Below, in pieces: positions 1 through 8,324 of a stretch of 52,770 nt of DNA. Numbering within the stretch: position 1 is the stretch's first letter; each line of letters begins with the position of its first letter. Origin of the DNA: Actinomycetes bacterium (GTDB lineage: Bacteria; Actinomycetota; UBA4738; HRBIN12). The stretch is from contig JAJNBA010000008.1 of assembly GCA_021155985.1 (NCBI GenBank), positions 1-52,770 on the forward strand. The letters are read 5' to 3'. The position numbers and the translations under genes are program-made. Below the pieces are notes generated by a model, which worked only from the letters and a program-made list of their open reading frames with translations, ran no database searches and was not told the origin of the DNA.

Positions 1-563
1 TCGAGGGTGGGCATCACGTCCACCCCCAGCTCCTTCGCCCGCTCGCCCGAGACGTACGGGTCGAACGCGATCACCCGCATCCCGAAGGCCTGGGCGCGCG
101 AGGCGACGAGCGTGCCGACCCGCCCGAGGCCGATCAACCCGAGGGTCTTGCCCGCCAGCTCGACGCCCTGCCATCGTTCCCGGTCCCAGCGGCCGGCATG
201 GAGCTCGTGGTCGGCCTGCGGGACGTTCCGAGCCTGCGAAAGCAACAGTGCCATCGTGTGCTCCGCGGCGCTGATCGTGTTCGACTGCGGGGCGTTCACG
301 ATCATCACGCCGCGACGCGTGGCGGCCTCGACGTCGACGTTGTCGACGCCGATGCCGGCGCGCGCCACCACCTTCAGGCGGGGCGCCGCGTCGAGTACCT
401 CGGCCGTCACGCGGGTCGCGCTCCGGATCACGAGCGCGTCGAACGGCGCGATCGCCCCGGCGAGGTCCCCCTGCGCGAGGTCCTCGCGCACGTCGACCCG
501 GAACCGTTCGCGGAGGAGCTCGAGGCCCGCCTCGGAGAGCTTCTCGGTGACGAGGACCCTCAT
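1..563 (-). CDS. serA: D-3-phosphoglycerate dehydrogenase, N-terminal part (truncated by window edge)
   Basis: First enzyme of the phosphorylated serine pathway: it oxidises 3-phosphoglycerate with NAD+. The 187 visible residues begin MRVLVTEKLSEAGLELL. They contain the substrate-domain motif ARAGIGVDNVD (about residues 68-77) and the start of the Rossmann nucleotide-binding domain, with GLIGLGRVG at about 142-150. The catalytic Arg/Glu/His region and any regulatory ACT domain lie beyond position 1. The ATG (563-561) overlaps the TGA of the upstream aminotransferase as ATGA, so the two are translationally coupled. Pairing with an aminotransferase that can act as phosphoserine aminotransferase supports serine synthesis rather than another 2-hydroxyacid dehydrogenase. 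Confidence 0.93.
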   Translation of the reverse strand, partial: MRVLVTEKLSEAGLELLRERFRVDVREDLAQGDLAGAIAPFDALVIRSATRVTAEVLDAAPRLKVVARAGIGVDNVDVEAATRRGVMIVNAPQSNTISAAEHTMALLLSQARNVPQADHELHAGRWDRERWQGVELAGKTLGLIGLGRVGTLVASRAQAFGMRVIAFDPYVSGERAKELGVDVMPTL

Positions 564-1723
564 CCCGGGACCGCGGCCTCCTGGAAGACTCCCTCCGCCG
601 ACGCCACCGCCGCGCCGCGCTTCACGGGATGGCCGAGGCGCTCGAGGGTCATCTCCAGTGCGGCGAGCCCTCGGATGATGTCGAGCTCGCTGAAGTAGCC
701 GAAGTGCCCGATGCGGAACACCTTCCCCTTCAAGGGCCCCTGCCCGGGGGCGAGGATGCAGCCGAAGTCGGAGCGGATGCGATCGCTGATCAGATCCGCG
801 TCGATCCCCTCGGGGGCGTTGATCGCCGTAACCGTCCAGTTCGTGTCGAGGCCCTCTCCGAAGAGATCCAGGCCGAGCGCCTTCACGCCCTCTTTCACCG
901 CACGGGAGAGGAGCTCGTGACGGCGGTAGGCCGCGTCGACCCCGTCCTGGAAGTACAGCTCGAGGGCGGCGTGGAGCCCCTGCATCACGCTGATCGCCGG
1001 CGTCCACGGGTTCTCCGGGTCGGGGAGCTCGGCGAAGCGACGATAGATCGACCAGTCGAAGTAGAACCGGGGCAGCGCGGCGCTCTCGTGAGCCTCCCAG
1101 GCACGCTCGCTGATCGCGACGAACGCGATCCCGGGGCTGGCCGACAGTGCCTTCTGGGAACCGCCCACCGCCACGTCGATCCCCCAGTCGTCGAACGCGA
1201 ACGGCACCGCGCCGAGGCTGCTCACGACGTCGGCGACCACGAGCGCGCCGGCGTCGTTCGCGACCCGGGCGAGCTCCTCCACCGGCTGGATCACGCCCGT
1301 CGACGTCTCCGACTGGGTGAGGAGGATCGCCTTGGCGGGGCGCTCGGCGAGCGCGTCCGCGAGCCTCGACGGGTCGACCTTCTTGCCCCATCCGTCTTCG
1401 ACCGTCCGGACGCTGAGACCCATCGCCGTGGCGAGGTTGAGCCAGCGCTCCGAGAAGAACCCGGCCAAGGGAACCAGTACCTCGTCGCCCGGCGAGAAGA
1501 CGTTCTGGACGGCAGACTCGAGGCCTCCGGTGCCCGAGGCGGTCATCAGCAGGACGTCCGCGCGATCCGTGCGGTACAGCTCCTTCAAGCGCGCGGTCAC
1601 GTCGCGCATCAAGCGACCGAAGCCCGGCCCCCGGTGGTACACGAGGGGACTCCCCTGGGCGAGCAGAACCTCAGGAGGGATCGGAGTGGGCCCGGGCGCA
1701 AGGATGATCTCTGGTCTGTCCAT
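560..1723 (-). CDS. PLP-dependent class V aminotransferase (phosphoserine / serine-pyruvate aminotransferase type)
   Basis: Cytosolic fold-type I aminotransferase of 387 residues. The chosen start gives MDRPEIILAPGPTPIPPEV, the typical N-terminus of the alanine-glyoxylate/serine-pyruvate aminotransferase group, and has GGGAGA 6 nt upstream; in-frame codons further upstream look non-coding. Motifs: SGTGGLES (about 63-70), SETSTGV (about 138-144) and the PLP lysine in GGSQKALS (Lys191). It is coupled by ATGA to serA, so by context it probably supplies the phosphoserine aminotransferase step of serine synthesis. This group fills that role in several bacteria and archaea that lack classical SerC, but a glyoxylate-linked activity cannot be excluded from sequence. 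Confidence 0.88.
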   Translation of the reverse strand: MDRPEIILAPGPTPIPPEVLLAQGSPLVYHRGPGFGRLMRDVTARLKELYRTDRADVLLMTASGTGGLESAVQNVFSPGDEVLVPLAGFFSERWLNLATAMGLSVRTVEDGWGKKVDPSRLADALAERPAKAILLTQSETSTGVIQPVEELARVANDAGALVVADVVSSLGAVPFAFDDWGIDVAVGGSQKALSASPGIAFVAISERAWEAHESAALPRFYFDWSIYRRFAELPDPENPWTPAISVMQGLHAALELYFQDGVDAAYRRHELLSRAVKEGVKALGLDLFGEGLDTNWTVTAINAPEGIDADLISDRIRSDFGCILAPGQGPLKGKVFRIGHFGYFSELDIIRGLAALEMTLERLGHPVKRGAAVASAEGVFQEAAVPG

Positions 1724-1788
1724 GCGGGTCTCCCGTCGTGTCCGTGGCCGTTCTTCCCCGCCGTCACGGTCGCGGGGTCCAGGCTCGC

Positions 1789-1816
1789 AGCGTAGCAAGC
1801 GCATAGGTGAGGGCAA
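1789..1816 (-). promoter_or_regulatory. Putative promoter of the aminotransferase-serA operon
   Basis: On the minus strand, TTGCCC (1816-1811) and TACGCT (1794-1789) are separated by 16 nt and match a sigma-70-like -35/-10 pair. This would leave a leader of about 60 nt before the ATG at 1723. It was found by inspection only. The 179-bp gap also serves the divergent permease gene, which has TATCAT at 1859-1864. Confidence 0.45.
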
Positions 1817-1902
1817 GGTTCCGACAGTCCGCTGAACCGGCAAGGAACCGCAGGTCCGTATCATCGTTCGGACGGGGCCCTGGCCGGGCCCCGAGGTGCG
1901 TC

Positions 1903-4900
1903 ATGGCGACCCTTCGATTCCTGCTGAAGCGTTTCGCCGCCCAGCGGCTGCTGGGCCTCGCCGTCGTGGTCACGCTCGCATTCTCGGTGGGGGTCCTCGT
2001 GGCCGGGCCGATCTACGCGGAGGCCGCACGGGAGGCGATCCTGTCGTCCGAGCTCGCCGGCGCCGCACCCACCGTCAAGAACGCGCGGTTCCAGGTCTTC
2101 GGCGACGACTCGTTCGACTGGGGCGCCGCCGACGCGGTCATCACCGATCGGATCGAGTCACTGCCTCTGCTCGACACCGTGCGACAGGGCCTCGGAACCG
2201 TCCGTCTCGGCTCGCCGGCGGGTCCGTCCGTCACGATCCTTGCGCGCGAGCAACTCGAGGAGCACCTGGACATCCGTGGGCAGCCGCCGGGCGAGGGCGA
2301 GGTGGTGCTCCATGCAGGCGTGGCGCAGCTCCTCGGCGTTCGCGTGGACGATCAGCTCGCGGTGATCGGCCCCACCGGCGAGCGGATCACGCTCTCGGTG
2401 GTGGGGACGTACGTCAGCCCGAGGGGCAACGACCCGTACTGGTTCGGGTCGCAGAGCCCGTTCCCGGCCCCGGACTCGACGCAGCCACAGCCGGCGCTGG
2501 TGGGCATCGACACCCTCGGTCGCGCCACCCAGGAGATCGAGCTCACGACCCAGTACTCATGGGACGCCTTCCTGGACCTCGCCGGCGTCCCGTTCGAGCA
2601 GGTCTCACGCGTTCCGGACGACATCGGGCGGATCTTCTCGATCCTGCAGGGTGAGACCGACCCCGGTCTCAGCTCGATCACGTTGGTCTCGGGGCTCGAT
2701 ACGTTGCTCGAGATCGTCCGACAGCGGATCGCCGACCTCGCGGTTCCGATCCTTCTGGTGGTGTTCCAGATCGGAGCCGTCACGCTCGCCGTACTCGCCG
2801 GCGTGGGTGCTCTCGCGCTCACGCGCCAAGCGTTCGAGCTCGCCGTGCTCCACAGCCGCGGCTTCCGCCGCGGCCTGCTCCTCGCGGCGCAGGCGTCCCA
2901 GGCGGTCTTCGTCGCGATCGCCGCGTTCCCACTCGGGCTGCTCCTGGGGATGGGCCTGGCGGCGCTCGCGAGCACGGCCAACGGCCCCGATCTCCCCGGG
3001 GTGAGCTTCCCGATCCGCCTGAACGCCGCCGGGCAACAGTTGGGCCTCGTCGCCGCGGTGATCGGCTGCTTCATCCTGATCGGTCTGTCGATGCCCTACG
3101 TCTCGCGGACGATCCTCGAGGAGCGACGTGCCGCGTCCCGAGAGGACCGACCGCTCCTGGCGCGGGTGCCGGTGGAGCTGTTCGTCCTGCCGCTCGGCGT
3201 GTTCGCCTTCCTCCAACTGCGGACGGGAACGGGGCCCGAGGCGGGATCCGGCGAGGTCGACCCCTTGATCCTCGTAGCGCCCACCCTGCTGTTGTTCGGT
3301 GGCTCGTTCCTCGCCCTCCGGCTTCTCCTGCTCGTCTTCCGCGCGCTCGACACGCGGATCGGCCGGACCCGGCATCTCTCGCGCTACCTCGCGGGCAGGC
3401 GCGTCGGACGATCGCCGGGAACGGGCTTCGCGGCGGCGCTGCTCCTTCTGCTGTCGATGGGCCTCCTGGTCGTGTCGACGTCGTACCGAGCGATCGTGCT
3501 TCGCAACCACGAGGATGCCGCGCATGCTCAGGTGGGCGCGGATTGGCGGATCGACGTGACGCCCCCCGACGACATCCTCTCCGTGATCGAGAGGATGCCC
3601 CCGCTCACCACCGCCGTGGTGCGCACGGAGCCACGTCTCGAGAGCGGCACGTTCAACCTCCCCCCGATCGCACTCGGTATCGACCCCGAGCGGCATGCGG
3701 CGGCGGGCTGGTGGCGTGAGGACTTCTCCGAGACGCCGCTGCAGGAGATCATGCGCCGGCTCGAGACGCCACCGTTCGGCATGACCTTGCCGGTGCCGAC
3801 GGCCACGCTCACGCTGGAGATCGCGTCGAGCGAGGACGTCCGGAACCTGCGGATCGCGGCGACCGGCGTGAACGCGAGCGGCTTCGTGCGCACCGCTCCG
3901 CTCGAGCCGGTGGGGCGCGGGCTCACCCGCTACGAGTTGGCCCTCGATGCCGCGGTCCGTCTGTTGTCGATCACGATCCATCGGACGTCGCTGGATTCCC
4001 CGGACGAGGTGACGTTCGAGGTCCGGTCGATCGAGGCCGATGGAGAGCCGATCTCCCTGGAAGGATGGGAGCCGCTGACGTGGCGTGGGAGCGCAGGATC
4101 CGTCGAGCCCGAGGGCGCAGGGGTCCGCTACGAGATGGAATCGGGCGCTTCCGACGTGATCGGGGGCATCGTCCCGGGCTCCGATCCCCTGCCGGTCTTG
4201 GTCTCCCCCGGCATCGCCTCTGCGGACGGCCCGATCTTCCCCGCGACCCTCGGCGGACAGGAACTGGAGCTGGACCCCGTGGTGGGAGCGCTGCAGTTCC
4301 CCTCGATGATCCCCAACGCACCGTTCATCGTGCTGTCCGGACCGGCCCTCCTCGAACGAGCTGCCGCGGTCCCCGAACCGGGCCTCGTCCTGAACGAGGT
4401 GTGGGCCGAAGGGGATCGCGACCCGATCCCGCTGCTCCGCGCCGATGGTCTGGTCCCCGGAGCGGTGGCGCGGACGGCGCCGATCGAGGGGTTCCTCGCG
4501 CAGCTCCCGCAGAGCCTCGCCCTGGGGATGAACTTCGTGGCGGCCGCGGGAGGCGCGGGACTCGTGGTCGTGGGGGTCGCGGCCGGACTGTACTTCGCAC
4601 AGCGCCGCCGCGACTACGAGTTCGCCGCGCTCCGGGCGATGGGGACCGCGCCCGGACAGATCGTCCGGACGCTCGCCCTCGAGCAGGTGCTGCTCCTGGG
4701 GTTCGCGGTCGTCGCTGGACTCGGCCTGGGCTACCTGCTGCTCCGACTGATGATGCCGTACGTGGGCCCGAGCCTCTCGGTCGCGTATCCCCCGCCCGTG
4801 TTCCTGATGGACTGGACGTCGCTCGGGATCGCGCTCGGGGCGATCCTCGGCTCGACCGCGATCGCGCTGTCGCTGTCCTCTCGCGCGCTGCTCCGGGCGT

Positions 4901-4935
4901 CGGTGACCGGCGTGCTCCGCGGGGAGGCCGAGTGA
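1903..4935 (+). CDS. ABC transporter permease, large FtsX/MacB-like protein with two membrane modules
   Basis: Membrane subunit of an ABC system, 1010 residues. The start at 1903 (MATLRFLLKRF) has GAGGTG just upstream and begins with a membrane helix (about 14-37); in-frame codons further upstream lack protein-like character. An extracytoplasmic segment (about 38-275) is followed by a block of helices (about 280-530), a second large extracytoplasmic segment (about 530-865), and a C-terminal FtsX-type block of three helices (about 870-1000). That last block includes the cytoplasmic turn RRRDYEFAALRAMG seen in FtsX/LolC-like permeases. The double FtsX layout suggests a monomeric permease with both halves in one chain. 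Its stop overlaps the next ATPase start (GTGA). Substrate unknown; the family extrudes lipids, lipoproteins, peptides or drugs. Confidence 0.85.
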   Translation: MATLRFLLKRFAAQRLLGLAVVVTLAFSVGVLVAGPIYAEAAREAILSSELAGAAPTVKNARFQVFGDDSFDWGAADAVITDRIESLPLLDTVRQGLGTVRLGSPAGPSVTILAREQLEEHLDIRGQPPGEGEVVLHAGVAQLLGVRVDDQLAVIGPTGERITLSVVGTYVSPRGNDPYWFGSQSPFPAPDSTQPQPALVGIDTLGRATQEIELTTQYSWDAFLDLAGVPFEQVSRVPDDIGRIFSILQGETDPGLSSITLVSGLDTLLEIVRQRIADLAVPILLVVFQIGAVTLAVLAGVGALALTRQAFELAVLHSRGFRRGLLLAAQASQAVFVAIAAFPLGLLLGMGLAALASTANGPDLPGVSFPIRLNAAGQQLGLVAAVIGCFILIGLSMPYVSRTILEERRAASREDRPLLARVPVELFVLPLGVFAFLQLRTGTGPEAGSGEVDPLILVAPTLLLFGGSFLALRLLLLVFRALDTRIGRTRHLSRYLAGRRVGRSPGTGFAAALLLLLSMGLLVVSTSYRAIVLRNHEDAAHAQVGADWRIDVTPPDDILSVIERMPPLTTAVVRTEPRLESGTFNLPPIALGIDPERHAAAGWWREDFSETPLQEIMRRLETPPFGMTLPVPTATLTLEIASSEDVRNLRIAATGVNASGFVRTAPLEPVGRGLTRYELALDAAVRLLSITIHRTSLDSPDEVTFEVRSIEADGEPISLEGWEPLTWRGSAGSVEPEGAGVRYEMESGASDVIGGIVPGSDPLPVLVSPGIASADGPIFPATLGGQELELDPVVGALQFPSMIPNAPFIVLSGPALLERAAAVPEPGLVLNEVWAEGDRDPIPLLRADGLVPGAVARTAPIEGFLAQLPQSLALGMNFVAAAGGAGLVVVGVAAGLYFAQRRRDYEFAALRAMGTAPGQIVRTLALEQVLLLGFAVVAGLGLGYLLLRLMMPYVGPSLSVAYPPPVFLMDWTSLGIALGAILGSTAIALSLSSRALLRASVTGVLRGEAE

Positions 4936-5801
4936 GCGGGAACGTCGTCAGCGCAGAGCGCTACCGACCGGAGGGCGCGGACGCGCTGGTCCGTCTCCGG
5001 CACGCGTACAAGGTCTACCGCGTGGGTGACATGGGGGTCGTGGCGCTCGCGGGCGTCGACCTCGACGTGATGCCGGGCGAGTTCCTGGCCGTCGTCGGTC
5101 CGAGCGGCGCCGGCAAGTCCACGATCCTGAACCTGGTTGGCGGCCTTGATCGGGCGTCGGCAGGCATCGTCGAGGTGGAAGGGCGCGATCTTGGGCTCCT
5201 CGAGGACCAGGAGCTCACCGAGTACCGAGCCGAACGGATCGGCTTCGTGTGGCAGGGCACGGCGCGCAACCTCGTGCCGTACCTCTCGGTACGGGAGAAC
5301 ATCCGGTTGCCGGCCACCGTGCGCCGGACCCAGGTGGCGAAGAAGCACGACGTCGACGGGCTCCTCGAACTGGTTGGGCTCCACGACCGCGCGAAGCACA
5401 CGCCGGGCATGCTCTCCGGTGGCGAGCAGCAACGTGTGGCGATCGCGGCCGCGCTGTCCAACACCCCCACGATCCTGCTCGCCGACGAGCCGACGGCGGA
5501 ACTGGACTCCGAGTCCGCGGCTCGGGTCCTCGACGCGTTCCGCGCCGTGAACCGCGAGTTCCACGTCACGATCATCATGGTCACCCACGACCTCGTGGCG
5601 GCACGGCGTGCCGACCGCCGGATCCGCGTGCGCGACGGACGTGTCCTGCACGAAGGGGTGCCGGTCGACCCCGTCTCCGAGGACGGTCGCGTGCGGCTGC
5701 CGGAGGAGGCGATCGCCGCCATCGGAGGGGTCGACCTCGAAGCCGAGGTCTCCGCCGACGAGGTGCGGCTGCGGCGAAGGAGTGAGACCGGCCATGCCTG
5801 A
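4932..5801 (+). CDS. ABC transporter ATP-binding protein (LolD/MacB type), first of a pair
   Basis: Cytoplasmic ATPase of 289 residues that powers the adjacent permease. The GTG at 4932 overlaps the permease stop (GTGA). Motifs in order: Walker A GPSGAGKST, Q-loop FVWQGT, signature LSGGEQQR, Walker B ILLADEPT, and the switch His in VTHDL. The C-terminal 45 residues beyond the conserved domain are acidic and of unknown function. It ends 8 nt inside the second ATPase gene, so three genes form one coupled operon. Confidence 0.92.
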   Translation: MSGNVVSAERYRPEGADALVRLRHAYKVYRVGDMGVVALAGVDLDVMPGEFLAVVGPSGAGKSTILNLVGGLDRASAGIVEVEGRDLGLLEDQELTEYRAERIGFVWQGTARNLVPYLSVRENIRLPATVRRTQVAKKHDVDGLLELVGLHDRAKHTPGMLSGGEQQRVAIAAALSNTPTILLADEPTAELDSESAARVLDAFRAVNREFHVTIIMVTHDLVAARRADRRIRVRDGRVLHEGVPVDPVSEDGRVRLPEEAIAAIGGVDLEAEVSADEVRLRRRSETGHA

Positions 5802-6510
5802 GCCCGCGCTCGTCGAGGGGATCGACGTCGTCCGCCGGTACCCGGGCGCGCAGGGCGTCATCGCGGTGCGAGGTGCCTCCGTCGCGGTCCGGCCGAGGGA
5901 CTTCGTGGCGCTGATGGGACCGAGCGGCTCGGGCAAGACGACGTTCCTGGGCGTGCTCGCCGGCCTCGATCCCCCCGATGACGGCGAGGTGAAGTGGAAG
6001 GGCCGGCCGATGTCGTCGATGTCCGCTGACGAACGCCGTGAGCTCCGGCAGCATGGCGTCGGCGTCGTGTTCCAGAGCTTCGGGTTGCTCCCCGCGCTCT
6101 CCGCTGTCGAGAACGTGGAACTCCCGCTCCGCGTGAACGGTGTGGACCTGACGGAGGCGCGAGAGCGCGCGGAGGCATGGCTCCACCGGCTCGGCCTCGA
6201 GACGCGCATGCACAACCGCACGTACGAGCTGTCGGCCGGCCAGCAGCAGCGCGTGGCGGTGGCGCGCGCCCTGATCCCGGAGCCCGAGATCGTGATGGCC
6301 GATGAGCCGATCGCCGAGGTCGACACGGAGAACGCCGACATCATCCTCGAGGCGCTGTGGGACGTGATCCGGCGCGACGGTGCGGTACTGGCCGCGACGC
6401 ACAACCCCGAAGCCCTCCGCTACGCGAACCGCGTGGTGTTGTTCCGGGACGGCGTCGTGGAGCAGGAAGGCACGCCCCAGGAGGTCGCGGGACACCTGAC
6501 GGTCGACTAG
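5794..6510 (+). CDS. ABC transporter ATP-binding protein, second of a pair
   Basis: ATPase of 238 residues; ATG at 5794 overlaps the preceding gene by 8 nt. Walker A is GPSGSGKTT, Walker B is IVMADEPIAEVD and the switch His lies in AATHNPEA. The signature is LSAGQQQR rather than LSGGQ, and the D-loop region differs from its partner, so the two ATPases may form an asymmetric heterodimer on one two-module permease. It ends the + strand operon and faces the minus-strand redox genes 22 bp away. Confidence 0.9.
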   Translation: MPEPALVEGIDVVRRYPGAQGVIAVRGASVAVRPRDFVALMGPSGSGKTTFLGVLAGLDPPDDGEVKWKGRPMSSMSADERRELRQHGVGVVFQSFGLLPALSAVENVELPLRVNGVDLTEARERAEAWLHRLGLETRMHNRTYELSAGQQQRVAVARALIPEPEIVMADEPIAEVDTENADIILEALWDVIRRDGAVLAATHNPEALRYANRVVLFRDGVVEQEGTPQEVAGHLTVD

Positions 6511-6532
6511 CTCGGGGCCTTCTCCCGCGGGA

Positions 6533-6730
6533 TCAGAACCGGAAGGCTTGGCCGACGTCCTCGCCTGTGGGACGGAAGACCTCGCCGTCCACGTCGACCA
6601 CGCGAGGGTGACGACGATGCCGCAACCTGCCTCGGATCGACCGGGCCACGGCATCGCGCCGCGCGTCGCGGATCCGCTGATGGAGGTCGAGGTTGCACAC
6701 GGGGTGCGTGACGACGGGCGAGCCGAACAC
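6533..6730 (-). CDS. Small hypothetical protein (65 aa) downstream of Rieske/reductase pair
   Basis: GTG at 6730 follows the reductase stop directly (TAG GTG). GAGGGG lies 7-8 nt upstream, inside the end of the reductase gene, as a ribosome site. Codons are almost all G/C-ending like the neighbours, which supports real coding. The protein is basic (many Arg/His), carries a short Cys-containing N-terminus (THPVCNLDLHQRIRDARRD) and has no membrane segment or recognisable domain. Position suggests an accessory to the redox module. I do not recognise the family. Confidence 0.55.
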   Translation of the reverse strand: MFGSPVVTHPVCNLDLHQRIRDARRDAVARSIRGRLRHRRHPRVVDVDGEVFRPTGEDVGQAFRF

Positions 6731-7975
6731 CTACTTCCCCTCGCCTTCGACGAGCTTCCGCAGGTCCACGTCGGGGTCGGCGAGCAACGCCGGATCCGGG
6801 GGGAGCTGCGCTCGTATCAGTCCGAAGGACCTCCGGACATCGCGCTTCCGATCGAGGCTCACGGTGGAACGCAGCACCCCTCCATCATCCAACAGGAACG
6901 CGCAGAACGAGCGGTCTTCGAGCGAGCCGCGGACGATCATCCGGTCCCACGTGGGCGCATAGCCGGCCATCTCGATCTTCGAGTCGTACTGGTCGGACCA
7001 GAACCAGTGGGGGTCGTCGAAGACCTCGGCCGAACCGAGCATCGCCTTCGCGGCGTGCTCCCCCATCTTGATCGCGTTGTCGTAGTGCTCGACCCGGATC
7101 GGACCGAAGACCGGATGGTCGTGGCGGGCGACGTCGCCGATCGCGAAGACGCCGGGCACGCTCGTCTCGAGTGTCGGCGCGACAGGGATCCCACCGCCCT
7201 GATCGAGGCCGGTCCCGGCCATGATCTCCACCGCGGCCTCGGTTCCGATGCCCACCACAGCGACGTCGGCGTCGATCCGCTTCCCGCCCTCGGTGACCAC
7301 ACGTTCGAGCTTTCCGTCTCCCTCGAACCGCTCGACCGTGTCGTTGAAGTGCATCGTCACCCCGTGATCGCGATGGATCGCTTCGAGCACCCGACCGATC
7401 TCGGGCCCGAGGATCCGATACAGGGCGGTCTCGAAGATCTCGACGACCGTGACGTCGCAACCCACCGACCGCAAGGACGCGGCGACCTCGGCGCCGATGA
7501 ACCCCATCCCCACGCACACGACGCGGGCCCCCGACGTGGCCGCCTCCCGGATCCTCACGGCATCGTGGTGGGTGCGAAGGTCGAAGACGCCGGGGAGACC
7601 CACGCCCGGCACCTCGAGGCGACGGTTCCGGCAGCCCGTGGCGACCAGGAGCCGGTCGTAGGCGATGCGTTCGCCCCCCGTGCAGATCACCTCACCCCGG
7701 TGGGGGTCGATCTGCGCAGCTCGCGTGCCGAAGCGCGCGTCGACGTCGTGCTCCTCGTACCAGGACGCGGGGCGCAGGAACCCGTCCTCGAGCGACGCCT
7801 CCCCCCGGAGGAGCTCCTTGGACAGCGGCGGCCGCTCGTACGGCGGCTCGTCCTCGGCGCCGATCAGGTGGATGCTGCCGTCGTAGCCCTCGTCGCGGAG
7901 CACGGTGGCGGCGGTCCCGCCGGCGAGGCTCGCCCCGACGATGACGATGGACCGAGGAGCGTCTCCTTCAGACAC
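6731..7975 (-). CDS. FAD-dependent NAD(P)H:ferredoxin reductase (rhodocoxin/BphA4-type)
   Basis: Flavoprotein of 414 residues that transfers electrons from NAD(P)H to a [2Fe-2S] ferredoxin. The FAD-binding N-terminus reads SIVIVGASLAGGTAA, followed by the family motif PYERPPLSKE. A second dinucleotide fold, VVCVGMGFIGAEVAA (around 150-165), binds NAD(P)H, and a C-terminal reductase domain follows FAIGDVARHDHP. The GTG start (7975) overlaps the Rieske gene by 8 nt, so the two are made together. No oxygenase or P450 is next to them in this window, so the terminal acceptor is unknown. Confidence 0.9.
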   Translation of the reverse strand: MSEGDAPRSIVIVGASLAGGTAATVLRDEGYDGSIHLIGAEDEPPYERPPLSKELLRGEASLEDGFLRPASWYEEHDVDARFGTRAAQIDPHRGEVICTGGERIAYDRLLVATGCRNRRLEVPGVGLPGVFDLRTHHDAVRIREAATSGARVVCVGMGFIGAEVAASLRSVGCDVTVVEIFETALYRILGPEIGRVLEAIHRDHGVTMHFNDTVERFEGDGKLERVVTEGGKRIDADVAVVGIGTEAAVEIMAGTGLDQGGGIPVAPTLETSVPGVFAIGDVARHDHPVFGPIRVEHYDNAIKMGEHAAKAMLGSAEVFDDPHWFWSDQYDSKIEMAGYAPTWDRMIVRGSLEDRSFCAFLLDDGGVLRSTVSLDRKRDVRRSFGLIRAQLPPDPALLADPDVDLRKLVEGEGK

Positions 7976-8279
7976 CGACCTGGATCTGGCCGTCGACCTC
8001 GCGAGCCTCGTAGGTCTCCAGTGACTCCGTGGCGGGTGGATTCACGACCTCCCCGGTCTTCATGTCGAACTGGCTCCCGTGGCATTCGCACTCGATCGTG
8101 GTTCCGTCGATCTCGCCGCCCATCGCGAGGTTGCAATGGCGGTGGGTGCAGATGTCGCTGAACGCGTAGAGCTGGCCGTCCACCCGGGCCACCGCGATCT
8201 CGGCGCCGCTGACGTCGAACGCCTTCGCCTCCCCTTCGGGGACCTCGTCCGCATCGCCCACCGTCACGAACTCCGCCAT
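7968..8279 (-). CDS. Rieske [2Fe-2S] ferredoxin
   Basis: Small soluble ferredoxin of 103 residues. The two cluster-binding boxes are CTHRHC (Cys44, His46) and CECHGSQFD (Cys64, His67), the C-x-H...C-x2-H pattern of Rieske proteins. There is no signal or membrane anchor, so it is a cytoplasmic carrier of the dioxygenase-ferredoxin or nitrite-reductase small-subunit type. GGGAGG lies 7 nt before the ATG. It is coupled to the FAD reductase, its likely electron donor. Confidence 0.95.
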   Translation of the reverse strand: MAEFVTVGDADEVPEGEAKAFDVSGAEIAVARVDGQLYAFSDICTHRHCNLAMGGEIDGTTIECECHGSQFDMKTGEVVNPPATESLETYEAREVDGQIQVGV

Positions 8280-8296
8280 GTCGAGACCTCCCTCTC

Positions 8297-8311
8297 TCCG
8301 CGCAGCGCGGA
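8297..8311. promoter_or_regulatory. Palindrome in the leader of the Rieske operon
   Basis: TCCGCGC-A-GCGCGGA is a perfect inverted repeat with 7-bp arms. It lies 18 nt upstream of the Rieske ATG and just after a possible minus-strand -10 element TAGGCT (8328-8323). At that position it could be an operator or a leader hairpin. G/C-only arms also arise by chance in this genome. Confidence 0.3.
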
Positions 8312-8324
8312 ACAGCGTGTCAGC

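Noticed and set aside
6548-8161. 537-codon plus-strand open frame opposite the reductase and Rieske genes
   Set aside because: Low-complexity His/Asp/Arg composition from antisense GC bias; the minus-strand genes have exact cofactor motifs.
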